From Maricaulis salignorans (lineage in GTDB: Bacteria; Pseudomonadota; Alphaproteobacteria; Caulobacterales; Aquidulcibacteraceae), in the NCBI GenBank assembly GCA_945891505.1, contig CAMDDL010000013.1:1-64000 (forward strand): a stretch of DNA of 64,000 nt, read 5' to 3'. The translations under genes were made by a program, and so were the position numbers. Positions 44,061 through 53,661 of the stretch are shown here, piece by piece. The notes below the pieces were generated by a model, which searched no databases, was not told the origin of the DNA, and saw only the letters and a list, made by a program, of their open reading frames with translations. The number at the start of each line of letters is the position of its first letter. Positions within the stretch are counted from its first letter, which is position 1.

Positions 44061-44816
44061 TTAGTGATCGGCTGCGTGCAGCGCGTCATTGAGGTAGATA
44101 CAGGTCAACATGGTGAACACATAGGCCTGCAGGAATGCAACGAGGGTTTCTAGTGCATAGAGGGCAACCGTCATGACGAAGGGCAAGATAGCCCCGACGG
44201 CACCCACGGCTCCTGCCTCGGCCATCATGGGCACGAAACCAGCAAACACTTTAACCAGAATGTGACCGGCGAGAATGTTTGCCCAGAGACGAACGGCATG
44301 TGACAGAGGACGCGAGAAGAAGGAAATGATCTCGATCGGAGTCACAATAAGATAAAGCGGCCAAGGAATGCCCGATGGCACAAACAACTTGAGGAAGCCC
44401 AAGCCATTCTTGGCAAAGCCAACGATGATCACGGTGAAAAACACCAGAAGGGCCATCATGGCTGTCACAATGATTTGGCTGGTTGGCGTGAAGTTATAGG
44501 CAAACAGGCCCACCATATTCACCGTGAAGATGAATAGGAACAAGCTCAAAACCAGTGGGAAGAACTTCTTGACGCCGTCCGAACCTGCCGAGCTGTAGAG
44601 CATGTTATAGACAAAACCATAAGCGGTTTCGCCCAAAGTCTGCATCCGGCCAGGTACCAAAGCGGCTTTAGCAGAGCTTGCCAACATGAAGGCGGCAGGC
44701 AGTGCAGCACCCAAGACAAGGAATAGGCTCGCGTTCGTAAACGACACATCATAGCCGGCCAACTCCATGGGGATCATGGGGGCTATCTGGAACTGGTGCA
44801 TCGGATCGCTGGCCAC
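44061..44816 (-). CDS. atpB: F0F1 ATP synthase subunit a
   Basis: About 251 residues and five to six membrane helices. The essential arginine is in LSHAVRLWANILAGH. It forms the proton half-channels against the c ring. I chose the GTG at 44816 (MASDPMHQFQI), preceded by CAGGAG, as in relatives. A GTG at 44837 overlapping the upstream stop is the alternative. Confidence 0.95.
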   Translation of the reverse strand: MASDPMHQFQIAPMIPMELAGYDVSFTNASLFLVLGAALPAAFMLASSAKAALVPGRMQTLGETAYGFVYNMLYSSAGSDGVKKFFPLVLSLFLFIFTVNMVGLFAYNFTPTSQIIVTAMMALLVFFTVIIVGFAKNGLGFLKLFVPSGIPWPLYLIVTPIEIISFFSRPLSHAVRLWANILAGHILVKVFAGFVPMMAEAGAVGAVGAILPFVMTVALYALETLVAFLQAYVFTMLTCIYLNDALHAADH

Positions 44817-44833
44817 GCCGCTTGTCTCCTGCT

Positions 44834-45193
44834 TCACGCGTCTTCGTCTAGGTCGTCCTTCAAGCCGGATGCTTGGGGATCAACAGGGTGGGCCTGCGTC
44901 ATCTGACGCGAGGCCCGAATTAAATTCACCGTGCCGGTCACAAAGCCGAGCGCCAAACCGACCAAAAGGCCCCAAGGCTGCATCGTCAAAACAACATCAA
45001 CACCATATCCTAAAAGCCCCCCGACCAGAATTGCCGAAGCAAATTCAGAAGCCAGACGCAGCCCCAAAGACATGCCCGACCGATCCACACTTGCCTTTTG
45101 CCCGGCATTCTCTCGCTCTTGATGGATCGCAGCCACACGTTTGGCCAAATCATCAAGGGCATCAGAGCCATGTGGGTGTCTAGGGTCAGCCAT
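44834..45193 (-). CDS. atpI: AtpI/AtpZ-family ATP synthase assembly protein
   Basis: 119 residues. Two membrane helices in the middle (FASAILVGGLLGYGVDVVL and GLLVGLALGFVTGTVNLIR) and charged ends are as expected for AtpI, which helps assemble the c ring or carries magnesium. It is the first gene of the F0 operon. Confidence 0.87.
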   Translation of the reverse strand: MADPRHPHGSDALDDLAKRVAAIHQERENAGQKASVDRSGMSLGLRLASEFASAILVGGLLGYGVDVVLTMQPWGLLVGLALGFVTGTVNLIRASRQMTQAHPVDPQASGLKDDLDEDA

Positions 45194-45502
45194 GAATCAG
45201 CCGTACGAACAACAAAAGTGCGGACTTGCCCCCTTGTCGACGCGGGCGGAAACTAGAGGCGCCCTTATCTCAAGTCAACCCGAGCAGATGTGCATCTACG
45301 GTTCTGATTTTGATCACTTTTTCGGGATTTTTACAGTGCGATGGTGCAGTGCTTCAAATTTCGATGGATTTCGGCGCAGAAAAATGGGTTTTTGAGGCGG
45401 GTTTTGGGGGGGATGGGATGGAAGGAAAGGTTGTCTTCCCCGATGGCGTCAGCCGATCTGGGACTCGGCCACGCCGCCCGTGATCACAGCGATTGTTACC
45501 CC
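45194..45502. promoter_or_regulatory. Upstream region of the F0 operon
   Basis: This 309-bp gap lies between atpI and the CoA-transferase stop. It should contain the atp promoter. The stretch at about 45300-45400 is AT-rich and a small AGATG-TG-CATCT dyad lies near 45283. I see no gene or terminator. Confidence 0.35.
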
Positions 45503-46777
45503 CTAAATAATCCCGTTGGCCCGCAACCCTGCAATCTGCGCATCACTGAGGCCCAATAAGCTTTTGAGTTCGGCTTCTGTGTCCGCGCCAAGAGCAGGCG
45601 GGGCGCGGCGTGGAACGGGTGGGGTCAGGCTCATTTTGATTGGGTTGGCGACCAGCGGGATCGTTGTGCCGTCGGAGCGAGACATTTCTTGTTGCATCTG
45701 GCGGGCGATGACTTGGGGGTCTTGGAAGACTTGATCGATGGTCTGGATCGGGCCGCAGGGAACGCCTGCCTGTTCCAAGATCGTGAGCCAAGTGGCGGTG
45801 GTCTTGCTTGCCATGATGGGCAAGAGGCCAGCGATCAAACTGTCGCGATGAGCCACCCGCTGGGCATTGGTTCTATACCGCGGGTCTTCGGCCATTTCGG
45901 TCTGACCCGCTGCCGCGCAAAACTGCTGCCATTGGCCATCATTGCCAACAGCCAGAACAATATGCCCATCTTGGCTCGGGAATACCTGATAGGGCGCGAT
46001 GTTTGGATGGGCATTGCCCAAGCGCTTTGGGGCTTGACCCGAAACCAGAAAATTAGCTGCTTGATTGGCTAGAACGGCTGTCTGACAATCTAGCAAAGCC
46101 ATATCAATATGCTGGCCTTCGCCCGTGGCCTCGGCGTGGCGCAGCGCGGCCAAAATGGCGATGGTGGCGTAAAGGCCGGTGAAGAGGTCGGCGACTGCCA
46201 CGCCCACTTTTAAGGGCTCAGCGCCGGGTGTTCCATCCGCTTGGCCGGTGACGCTCATGAGACCGCCTGCAGCCTGAACCAAATAGTCATAGCCAGCGCG
46301 CGGCGCGTAAGGACCGGTTTGGCCAAACCCTGTAATCGAGCAATAGACCATTTTGGGGTTGAGCTTGGCGACGCTTTCATAATCGAGGCCATATTTGGCC
46401 AAACCGCCAGTTTTGAAATTCTCCACCAAAACATCATGATGCGGGATCAGGGCCCGCAAAATTTCGCTGCCTTCTGGCGTCGTAAAGTCCAAGGTGAAGG
46501 AGGCTTTGTTGCGGTTGGCGCAGGTGTAATAAGCGGCATCGCCTTGGGCACCGTTTTCATCGGTCAGAAATGGTGGGCCCCAACTGCGCGTATCATCGCC
46601 GACACCTGGCTTTTCAACTTTGAGGACCTCTGCGCCTAAGTCACCCAGCGTCTGGGTCGCCCAAGGCCCAGCCAGCACACGGGATAGATCAAGCACCCGG
46701 ACGCCTGCTAAGGCGAGGGGGGAAGCTGGCAGGGCGTTTGATTGCAGCGTTTTGGACATAGGTCGCGTTCTTTTCAT
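45503..46777 (-). CDS. CaiB/BaiF family CoA-transferase
   Basis: 424 residues of the family III CoA-transferase fold, which moves CoA between acids. VRVLDLSRVLAGPWATQTLG at the start and KVEKPGVGDDTRSWGPPF are family hallmarks, and the catalytic Asp is in DMALLDCQTAVLA. It may start at 46777 or, less likely, at the ATG at 46759. It is divergent from an MFS carrier 69 bases away, so the two could handle the same acid, for example a dicarboxylate. Confidence 0.9.
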   Translation of the reverse strand: MKRTRPMSKTLQSNALPASPLALAGVRVLDLSRVLAGPWATQTLGDLGAEVLKVEKPGVGDDTRSWGPPFLTDENGAQGDAAYYTCANRNKASFTLDFTTPEGSEILRALIPHHDVLVENFKTGGLAKYGLDYESVAKLNPKMVYCSITGFGQTGPYAPRAGYDYLVQAAGGLMSVTGQADGTPGAEPLKVGVAVADLFTGLYATIAILAALRHAEATGEGQHIDMALLDCQTAVLANQAANFLVSGQAPKRLGNAHPNIAPYQVFPSQDGHIVLAVGNDGQWQQFCAAAGQTEMAEDPRYRTNAQRVAHRDSLIAGLLPIMASKTTATWLTILEQAGVPCGPIQTIDQVFQDPQVIARQMQQEMSRSDGTTIPLVANPIKMSLTPPVPRRAPPALGADTEAELKSLLGLSDAQIAGLRANGII

Positions 46778-46846
46778 TTGCTTCTTTGAAAAGATATATC
46801 ATTGTCAGGCTTGCTGATACTATCGGACGATCTGGAGAGACAATCA

Positions 46847-48349
46847 ATGACAGCGACCAATGATGCGATGCCAACAGACACTAATGTTGGTGTTGGTGAA
46901 TTTAAAAATGGTTGGCCTGTCGTTTTGTCTTCTGCTGTCGGTATTGGGATGGGGTTGTCTCCACTGCCGTTCTACACCATTGGCGTCTTTGTCGGGCCAA
47001 TGATCCAACCGATCGAAAAGGGCGGCTTAGGCTTTACGCCTGAGCAAGTTATGTTGGCGCTACCCATTTACACGATTGGCGCGCTGGTCATGAGCCCCAT
47101 CATCGGATTTCTATCCGATCGGGTTGGGGTCAGAAGAGTTGCCTTGTGCTCTATCGTGTTGTTTGCCTTGTCACTGGTGGCGCTTGGCCTAAACAATGGA
47201 TCGTTTCCACTCTACGCTGCAACCTGGGCCCTGATGGCGGTAGCCGGAGCTGGCACTCTGCCAATCACCTTTACCAGAGCGGTCAACAATTGGTTCTTTG
47301 AAAGGCGCGGCCTCGCCTTGGGCATCGCTCTCATTGCTACGGGATTGTTTGGGACATTGGCCAAACTTCTCGCGCAAGAGGTTACAACCGTTTTCAATTG
47401 GCGTGTTGGTTATGCGGCGGTCGCTTTGTTGCCGCTTCTGATTTCGTTCCCGATAGCGCTCATCGGTTTTCGCGACATATCGGATCGATCACCTGCAACT
47501 TCTAAAGTCGCAGGGTTGAAAGTCCTGCTCAGTTTAATCGCCGTGCTTGCCTCAATCGCAATGTCTGCTGCAGCGCTCGCCTTTGTGGTGCCTGAGCTTA
47601 TGCAAAAAGGTCTGAGACCAGAGCTTTTGGCAGCGACTGCATTTGCCTTAGTTGGTCCAGTCCCTGCATTTATGATGCTGTTTGGGAATGTTCGGGACAC
47701 GAGCTATCAGGGGGGCTCATCAGCGTCAAAGGCAGCGGCAGGTGCTGGTTTGACGGCGAAGCAGGCACTTATGGATTGGCGGTTTTGGCTATTAGCCGTC
47801 TCGTTTATCCCTATTTCCTATGCGATTGGTGGGCCAATTCCAAATATCGAACTTGCTTTACAGGCAAAGGATTTTTCTAAGGCCGACGCAGTTGGTCTCG
47901 CCTCTTTGATGGGGGTTGCCGTGATCGCCGGTCGTTTGGTAGGCGGCTATTTGATTGACAGATTTTGGGCGCCCGGGATTGCATTTGTTTTCCTAGCCAT
48001 GCCAGCACTAGCCTTATGGATGCTTGGCGCGCCCGAGATCTCACGAGATCAAGCGATGATCGCCATTTTTATGGTCGGTTTTGGTGCGGGCGTAGAGTAT
48101 GATTTCATGGCCTATTTGGTCGCCAGATATTTTGGAACCAAGGCCTATGGTGCCATTTATGGCATGCTATACGGCTTCTTCGCACTAGGTGCTGGCTTTG
48201 GCCCGGCAGTGTTTGCCGCCGCAATTCGTAAAGGTGATCTGGAGACGTTTTCGGTCTTCCACAATGCCGCTATCATCCTGATCATTGGATCGGCCTTGTT
48301 GTTGCTGCTCGGAAAGTACCGGGAGTTCCCGCCGGCAAAGGAAAGCTAG
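46847..48349 (+). CDS. MFS transporter
   Basis: About 500 residues, twelve membrane helices. The A-motif-like loop after helix 2 reads GFLSDRVGVRRVAL, and the corresponding loop in the second half is GGYLIDRFWAPG. It is a monocarboxylate/oxalate-formate-type carrier by appearance (APLxFYTIGVFV-like start, R-rich cytoplasmic loops). The substrate is not known. GGAGAGA precedes the ATG at 46847. It is divergent from the CoA-transferase and convergent with the uracil-DNA glycosylase, sharing CTAG between stops. Confidence 0.87.
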   Translation: MTATNDAMPTDTNVGVGEFKNGWPVVLSSAVGIGMGLSPLPFYTIGVFVGPMIQPIEKGGLGFTPEQVMLALPIYTIGALVMSPIIGFLSDRVGVRRVALCSIVLFALSLVALGLNNGSFPLYAATWALMAVAGAGTLPITFTRAVNNWFFERRGLALGIALIATGLFGTLAKLLAQEVTTVFNWRVGYAAVALLPLLISFPIALIGFRDISDRSPATSKVAGLKVLLSLIAVLASIAMSAAALAFVVPELMQKGLRPELLAATAFALVGPVPAFMMLFGNVRDTSYQGGSSASKAAAGAGLTAKQALMDWRFWLLAVSFIPISYAIGGPIPNIELALQAKDFSKADAVGLASLMGVAVIAGRLVGGYLIDRFWAPGIAFVFLAMPALALWMLGAPEISRDQAMIAIFMVGFGAGVEYDFMAYLVARYFGTKAYGAIYGMLYGFFALGAGFGPAVFAAAIRKGDLETFSVFHNAAIILIIGSALLLLLGKYREFPPAKES

Positions 48350-48969
48350 CGGGCGTCTAGGCAGGCCTTAGCAAACACATCCTCAAACATGTGCGTCGTC
48401 AGCCGCCCTGTGTTGGTGTTGTAGCGGCTGCAATGATAACTGTCGTATAAGGTCTTATCGCCAATTTGATGGACCGCGCCATGGGCGAACTTATAGGCCG
48501 ACGGCTTGCCGCCCAGCGCGCGGACAGTTGCATCATGGCTGATTTTGCCGAGGCAAATGAGGCTGGTAAGGTGCCCAAGTGCAGCAATCTGGGCCTTCAA
48601 GAAGGGGGCGCATTGGCTGATCTCAGAGGGTTCAGGCTTGTTGGCCGGCGGCGCACATTGGACCGCATTGGTAATCATCGCGCCCTTTAGCGATAGTCCA
48701 TCACCGGCGTGGGCAGCATAGGTGCCTTCTGACAGCTCAAAGCGCGCTAACGTCTGATACAGTAGGTCGCCCGCCCAATCGCCCGTAAAAGGCCTACCCG
48801 TTCGATTGGCCCCAGTGCGGCCAGGGGCCAGACCGACGATCAACAGCCAAGCGCCGTTGTCCCCAAAGGATGGGGCAGGGCCGTTAAACCAGTCTGGGTT
48901 CTCAAGTTGATTGGTCGCCCGATAAGCGACCAATCTGGGACAGAGCGGGCAATCGCGCGTGGGTTGCAC
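48346..48969 (-). CDS. Uracil-DNA glycosylase, family 5 (UdgB-like)
   Basis: 207 residues. The active-site motif GLAPGRTGANRTGRPFTGDW and the C-terminal DSYHCSRYNTNTG define the family-5 glycosylases, which remove uracil and other deaminated bases. Four cysteines (7, 10, and two near residues 107 and 122) should hold a 4Fe-4S cluster. The start is GTG, 21 bases after the stop of the NYN gene, so they likely form an operon. Confidence 0.88.
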   Translation of the reverse strand: MQPTRDCPLCPRLVAYRATNQLENPDWFNGPAPSFGDNGAWLLIVGLAPGRTGANRTGRPFTGDWAGDLLYQTLARFELSEGTYAAHAGDGLSLKGAMITNAVQCAPPANKPEPSEISQCAPFLKAQIAALGHLTSLICLGKISHDATVRALGGKPSAYKFAHGAVHQIGDKTLYDSYHCSRYNTNTGRLTTHMFEDVFAKACLDAR

Positions 48970-48990
48970 AGCTTGCTTGCCAAAAGCCGG

Positions 48991-49653
48991 TTAAGCTTCA
49001 GTCTCGCCTTCGAGCTCGTCTTCCATGCCTTCAAGCTCATCGTCGAACTCGTCGGAGAATTCTTCACCTTCAACTGGGCGGCCCGGACGAAAATTAGCAC
49101 GTGGATTTTCAAAGCCATCCGGACGGGGCGGACGGCCGATCAGCGCCGACAAGTCTGCGAGATCGATAAAGGTATCGGCTTGGCGACGAAGCTCATCGGC
49201 AATCATGGGTGGCTGTGTCTTGATTGACGAGACAACCGAGACCCGTGGGCCACGACGCTGAACCGCTTCGATCAGAACGCGGAAATCGCCGTCACCGGAG
49301 AACAAAACAATGTGGTCGACATGGGATGCAATTTCCATCATGTCGACGGCAATCTCAATATCCATGTCGCCCTTAACGCGACGACGACCCAAAGTGTCGG
49401 TAAATTCTTTCGCAGGCTTGGTGATAACGTTGAAGCCATTATAGTCTAACCAGTCAGCCAAAGGGCGGACGGGGCTATATTCGACATCTTCGAGGATGGC
49501 TGTGTAATAGCTGGCGCGAACGAGACGACCGCGCTTCTTGAACTCCTCAAGAAGCTTGCGATAATCAACATCGAAACCCAAAGTGCGCGCTGCTGCGTAG
49601 AAGTTTGCACCATCGATAAACAGAGCGATCCGCTCATTGGGATAAAAAGTCAT
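48991..49653 (-). CDS. NYN-domain (LabA/DUF88-like) protein
   Basis: 220 residues. The NYN (PIN-like) nuclease fold is clear: ALFIDGANFYAAARTLGFD, KGDMDIEIAVDMMEIA and FSGDGDFRVL contain the acidic residues that bind metal. The C-terminal 40 residues are very acidic (EFSDEFDDELEG). It could be an RNA-processing enzyme. It precedes the uracil-DNA glycosylase gene on the same strand, and is divergent from folK. Confidence 0.88.
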   Translation of the reverse strand: MTFYPNERIALFIDGANFYAAARTLGFDVDYRKLLEEFKKRGRLVRASYYTAILEDVEYSPVRPLADWLDYNGFNVITKPAKEFTDTLGRRRVKGDMDIEIAVDMMEIASHVDHIVLFSGDGDFRVLIEAVQRRGPRVSVVSSIKTQPPMIADELRRQADTFIDLADLSALIGRPPRPDGFENPRANFRPGRPVEGEEFSDEFDDELEGMEDELEGETEA

Positions 49654-49690
49654 AGTGACGTCGCCTTCCTCTAAACAATTTCATCCAAAA

Positions 49691-50221
49691 ATGCCTTCAG
49701 AGCCTTCTGGAATTTATATTGGCCTAGGGTCAAATCTAGGCTTGGGCTCTAATACGCCTCGAGACATTTTACTCGAAACTTTAGAGTTGTTATCACGAAA
49801 TGGGGACCTTGTCACCAGTTTGTCATCATTTTGGTCAACCAAAGCTTGGCCGCCAAATCTCGGAAAACCCGACTATCTAAATGCCGTTTGCCGCATCGAA
49901 CCTGCAGACAAGGACCCATTGGCCCTGTTAAGACGTTGCCAAGGAATAGAAGCACAGATGAACCGTGTTCGTTCCCCAGATGATCGTTGGGCAAACAGAA
50001 CGTTGGACGTAGACATAGTTGATTACAATGGCATTGTTAGTGTCAATTGCAGCTTTTTGACACTGCCTCACCCACGCATTGCAGAAAGAGACTTTGTTTT
50101 GCTGCCGCTATTGGAAATTGCCCCACATTGGAGGCATCCAGTTTCAGGCACCCCCGGGCATATTTTGTTGAAACATTTGCAAGAGTCAGAGAATCTCAAT
50201 CATTGCGTGAGAATAGCTTGA
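49691..50221 (+). CDS. folK: 6-hydroxymethyl-7,8-dihydropterin pyrophosphokinase
   Basis: About 176 residues. It transfers pyrophosphate from ATP to the pterin in folate synthesis. IYIGLGSNLG at the start and DDRWANRTLDVDIVDYNG are characteristic, and LPHPRIAERDFVLLPLLEI confirms the C-terminus. I prefer the ATG at 49691; a GTG at 49655 would lie almost at the divergent start codon. Confidence 0.9.
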   Translation: MPSEPSGIYIGLGSNLGLGSNTPRDILLETLELLSRNGDLVTSLSSFWSTKAWPPNLGKPDYLNAVCRIEPADKDPLALLRRCQGIEAQMNRVRSPDDRWANRTLDVDIVDYNGIVSVNCSFLTLPHPRIAERDFVLLPLLEIAPHWRHPVSGTPGHILLKHLQESENLNHCVRIA

Positions 50222-50318
50222 ACGCAGGAGGGCATGGCGACTTCATGTGCGTGCAATGGTTGAGAAACGCCAAGACTTCCCGTAAAGAGACTTCTCACTT
50301 TCCGACAGGATTAGATAT

Positions 50319-50672
50319 ATGGCCCGCGTGACGGTAGAGGACTGCGTTGAACGCGTCCCAAATAGATTCTCTCTGGTTTTGTTTGCAGCGCACCGCGCCC
50401 GCCAAATTTCTGGTGGTGCAGCTCTGACGCTCGACCGTGATCGCGATAAAGATCCTGTTGTAGCCTTGCGCGAAATTGCCGACGCTACGGTAGAGACCGA
50501 AGAGTTGCGCGATGGCTTGGTAGCTTCACTTCGTGAAGTGCGCCCACATGCAGTCCGCGAAGAAGAAGAGAGCGATCTCTTGGCTTTGGAAGCCCCTGTG
50601 CTTGCAACTGAAGACGATGTGCTGCGTGCTTTGCAGCAAGAGCAAGAAGCAGTCCGCGAAGACCCCTATTGA
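50319..50672 (+). CDS. rpoZ: RNA polymerase omega subunit
   Basis: 117 residues. [20 protein letters not shown] is the typical start, and [12 protein letters not shown] follows in the conserved core. The C-terminal 50 residues are acidic and longer than in Escherichia coli. It binds and stabilises beta'. It lies 15 bases before rel, a common pairing since ppGpp acts on RNA polymerase. Confidence 0.95.
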   Translation: MARVTVEDCVERVPNRFSLVLFAAHRARQISGGAALTLDRDRDKDPVVALREIADATVETEELRDGLVASLREVRPHAVREEEESDLLALEAPVLATEDDVLRALQQEQEAVREDPY

Positions 50673-50687
50673 TCTTAAAGGTTCACC

Positions 50688-52928
50688 ATGGACGATGGCA
50701 GGGCCTCTGAGACGTTAGAAGAATCTAGGGAATTGCCGTTCCCGGCGCAAATCGTGCGGCCTCCTAGTCGGGGCCGCATTTTGCGTCAATATGAGTTGAT
50801 TGATCGCATCCGGGCCTATGATCCCCATGTGAATGAAGATGCAATCAACCGCGCTTACGTGTTTGCGATGCAGCGCCATGGTAGCCAGTTGCGGGCTTCT
50901 GGCGATCCATACTTTGCCCACCCAATCGAAGTCGCTGGAATTCTGACTGAGTTGCGCCTTGATGCGGCCTCCATCATCACAGGCCTTCTGCACGACACGG
51001 TTGAAGACACGACCGCCACGACGGCCGAAATTGGCAAGCTTTTTGGCGATGAAGTTGCCCAATTGGTCGATGGGGTGACAAAGCTTTCCCAGCTTGAATT
51101 GAACTCAAACCGCACCAAGCAAGCCGAAAACTTGCAGAAATTCATCCTCGCTTTGTCGAAGGATGTGCGCGTCTTGTTGGTGAAATTGGCCGACCGTCTG
51201 CACAATATGCGTACTTTGCACTTCATCAAGAAGCGCGAGAAGCGGGAGCGGATAGCCCGCGAAACAGCGGACATCTATGCCCCGTTGGCGCGACGTATGG
51301 GGATCCAACGGTTTTCGGGTGAGCTTGAAGAACTGGCCTTCCAATATCTGCACCCAGAAGCCTGCGAGACCATCAACGAACAGTTGGCAAATCTACGCGC
51401 CGAACGCTCTGGTGCCGTGGCAGCTGTCACACAAAAGATTAGTTCTGCACTTGAAGCAGCGGGCATTGAAGCCCGCGTGGTAGGTCGCGAAAAGCGTGCC
51501 TATTCAGTCTGGAAAAAGCTTGAGCGTAAGTCGATCTCGTTTTCTGACGTCTCCGACCTTTATGGCTTCCGCGTCGTAGTGAAAGATACCGCCCAATGTT
51601 ACGCAGCCCTTGGCGTGATCCACGAGGCTTGGTCTTGTGTGCCCGGCCGATTCAAAGACTTTATCTCGGTACCCAAGCCCAATGGCTATCGTTCGATCCA
51701 TACAGGCGTTGTGGGGCCTAGCGCGACATCTGTTGATATTCAAATTCGCTCGGAAGAAATGAACCGGATCGCTGAAGATGGGGTTGCTGCGCACTGGCGA
51801 TATAAAAATAGCACCTATGGCTACCATCCAATCGCTGGCAAGCAATCCGATCCGCTGGCACCTTTACGTAACTTGGTTGAAATTTTAGAGCATGGCGGCG
51901 ATCCGGAAGAGTTTTTGGAAAATGCTAAACTGGAAATGTTCCAGGATCAGGTGTTCGCCTTTACACCAAAGGGGGATTTGATCGTTCTGCCCTATGGGGC
52001 CACCCCACTCGATTTTGCCTATGCCGTACACACCCGGATTGGCGATACGACCGTTGGTGCAAGGATCAATGGCGAAGAACGACCGCTTCGGACAGCATTG
52101 TCCAATGGCGATGTTGTGGAGATTTTACGGTCCGATATGCGCAAGCCCGTGGCGGATTGGGAATCAGTGGCGGTAACCGGCAAGGCAAGATCGGCTATCC
52201 GTCGTTTGGTGCGCGAAAGTGAGCGCGAGGAATTTGCGACCTTGGGCCGCCGGTTAGCGGGACATGCACTACGACGCGTTGGCCTCAATCCCGATGATAT
52301 CAATCTTGAGGATGCGCGCCAGCGACTGAATTACGACACGATGGACGAGCTTTATGCCGCGATAGGTCGGGGTCGTTTGACCGGGGCAAGCCTAGCTGAA
52401 GCAGCCGTACCTGGCTTTGTACGTAAAAGTGTCTTGGGTGAGCCAAGGTTTATGATTGATAATGACCATGCGAGCGACTTTGTTCGCGGTTCAGACTTGA
52501 TGGTCGGCGTCGCCCTCCATTTCATGCCCTGCTGTTCGCCTTTGCCGGGCGACCGGATCGTCGGGGTTCATGTGCCGGATCGTGGCGTGGAAGTGCACAC
52601 GATCGACTGTGACCATTTGGCTGAGCATGATGCCAATGAAGATCAATGGATTGATCTGGCGTGGACCGATGAAGCCAAGCGCAATGGGTTGGCTATGGGT
52701 CGCCTTGTCATGAGTTGTGAAAACACCAAGGGTGTGTTCGCTCAAGTCGGTAAGATTATTTCTGAATGTGATGGCAATATTACCAATGTGCGTGCGCAAA
52801 ACCGCCGGGAAGACTTTATCGACCTGTTGGTCGATGTCGAAGTTGCGGACTCAAAGCATTTGAACGTGATCGCAGCATCGCTGCGGGCTTTGCCCGTTGT
52901 GGTAGATGTTAAGCGGTTACGGGGCTGA
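50688..52928 (+). CDS. relA: Bifunctional (p)ppGpp synthetase/hydrolase Rel
   Basis: 746 residues. An HD hydrolase domain has HDTVEDT near residue 102. The synthetase domain has RFKDFISVPKPNGYRSIHT near 325. A TGS domain follows near 420 and an ACT domain ends the protein. Both catalytic sites look intact, so it probably makes and degrades the alarmone, as the single Rel/SpoT protein of alphaproteobacteria. It follows rpoZ closely. Confidence 0.95.
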   Translation: MDDGRASETLEESRELPFPAQIVRPPSRGRILRQYELIDRIRAYDPHVNEDAINRAYVFAMQRHGSQLRASGDPYFAHPIEVAGILTELRLDAASIITGLLHDTVEDTTATTAEIGKLFGDEVAQLVDGVTKLSQLELNSNRTKQAENLQKFILALSKDVRVLLVKLADRLHNMRTLHFIKKREKRERIARETADIYAPLARRMGIQRFSGELEELAFQYLHPEACETINEQLANLRAERSGAVAAVTQKISSALEAAGIEARVVGREKRAYSVWKKLERKSISFSDVSDLYGFRVVVKDTAQCYAALGVIHEAWSCVPGRFKDFISVPKPNGYRSIHTGVVGPSATSVDIQIRSEEMNRIAEDGVAAHWRYKNSTYGYHPIAGKQSDPLAPLRNLVEILEHGGDPEEFLENAKLEMFQDQVFAFTPKGDLIVLPYGATPLDFAYAVHTRIGDTTVGARINGEERPLRTALSNGDVVEILRSDMRKPVADWESVAVTGKARSAIRRLVRESEREEFATLGRRLAGHALRRVGLNPDDINLEDARQRLNYDTMDELYAAIGRGRLTGASLAEAAVPGFVRKSVLGEPRFMIDNDHASDFVRGSDLMVGVALHFMPCCSPLPGDRIVGVHVPDRGVEVHTIDCDHLAEHDANEDQWIDLAWTDEAKRNGLAMGRLVMSCENTKGVFAQVGKIISECDGNITNVRAQNRREDFIDLLVDVEVADSKHLNVIAASLRALPVVVDVKRLRG

Positions 52929-52950
52929 ACGGACGACAAGGGACACAGCG

Positions 52951-53631
52951 ATGGCAACCTATTTGGTGACTGGGGTGAACCGCGGGATCGGCCGTGCGTT
53001 GGTTGAAGGCTTGCTGGCACGTGGCCACACAGTCATCGGCACAACCCGTGACGGACAAGCGCCGTTTGATCATCCAGATTTCCGAGTATTGGCTTGTGAT
53101 ATCGGTGATACGGCGTCGGTTTGCACGGCGGCACAGTCGGTGTCAGAGCCCATCGACGTCCTGATCCAAAATGCTGGCGTCTTCGGCCCGCGCCCGCAGG
53201 AACTAGCCGATCTGGCACCCGATGATTTTCTTGAGGTCCTCAATACCAATGTGGTTGGGCCGTGGCGGGTCTTGCAAGCCTTTTTGCCGAATCTAAAGCG
53301 CTCTAGACGAGGCCGGGTCTTGATGATCTCCTCTGGCATGGGCCGCTTTTCGGGGTCTTCACAAGGCGCGCCAGCCTATCGTGCGTCCAAGGCGGCCTTA
53401 AACAAACTCGTGCAGACATTCGCGCACGATCTAAAAGGTGATGGGCTAGAGAGCGATGGCATTGCAATTGTCGCGTGTCACCCTGGCTGGGTCCGCACCG
53501 ATATGGGCGGGGCAGGGGCCCAGATTGATGCTAAGGCGAGCGCGGATGGCCTTATTCAACTTGCCGAAAACTTGCAGCTGTCGGGCACTGGTCAATTCAT
53601 GGACTGGACTGGCCAAACGCAGGGCTGGTGA
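52951..53631 (+). CDS. Short-chain dehydrogenase/reductase
   Basis: 226 residues. YLVTGVNRGIGRALVEG binds NAD(P), QNAG is present (LIQNAGVFGP), and the catalytic YRASK is complete. The substrate is unknown. The ATG at 52951 has AAGGGAC upstream. It is 22 bases after rel and 30 before pyrE, an insertion in an otherwise conserved housekeeping series. Confidence 0.9.
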   Translation: MATYLVTGVNRGIGRALVEGLLARGHTVIGTTRDGQAPFDHPDFRVLACDIGDTASVCTAAQSVSEPIDVLIQNAGVFGPRPQELADLAPDDFLEVLNTNVVGPWRVLQAFLPNLKRSRRGRVLMISSGMGRFSGSSQGAPAYRASKAALNKLVQTFAHDLKGDGLESDGIAIVACHPGWVRTDMGGAGAQIDAKASADGLIQLAENLQLSGTGQFMDWTGQTQGW

Positions 53632-53661
53632 AACTAGCTTAGAAAGTGATAATGAGAACCT

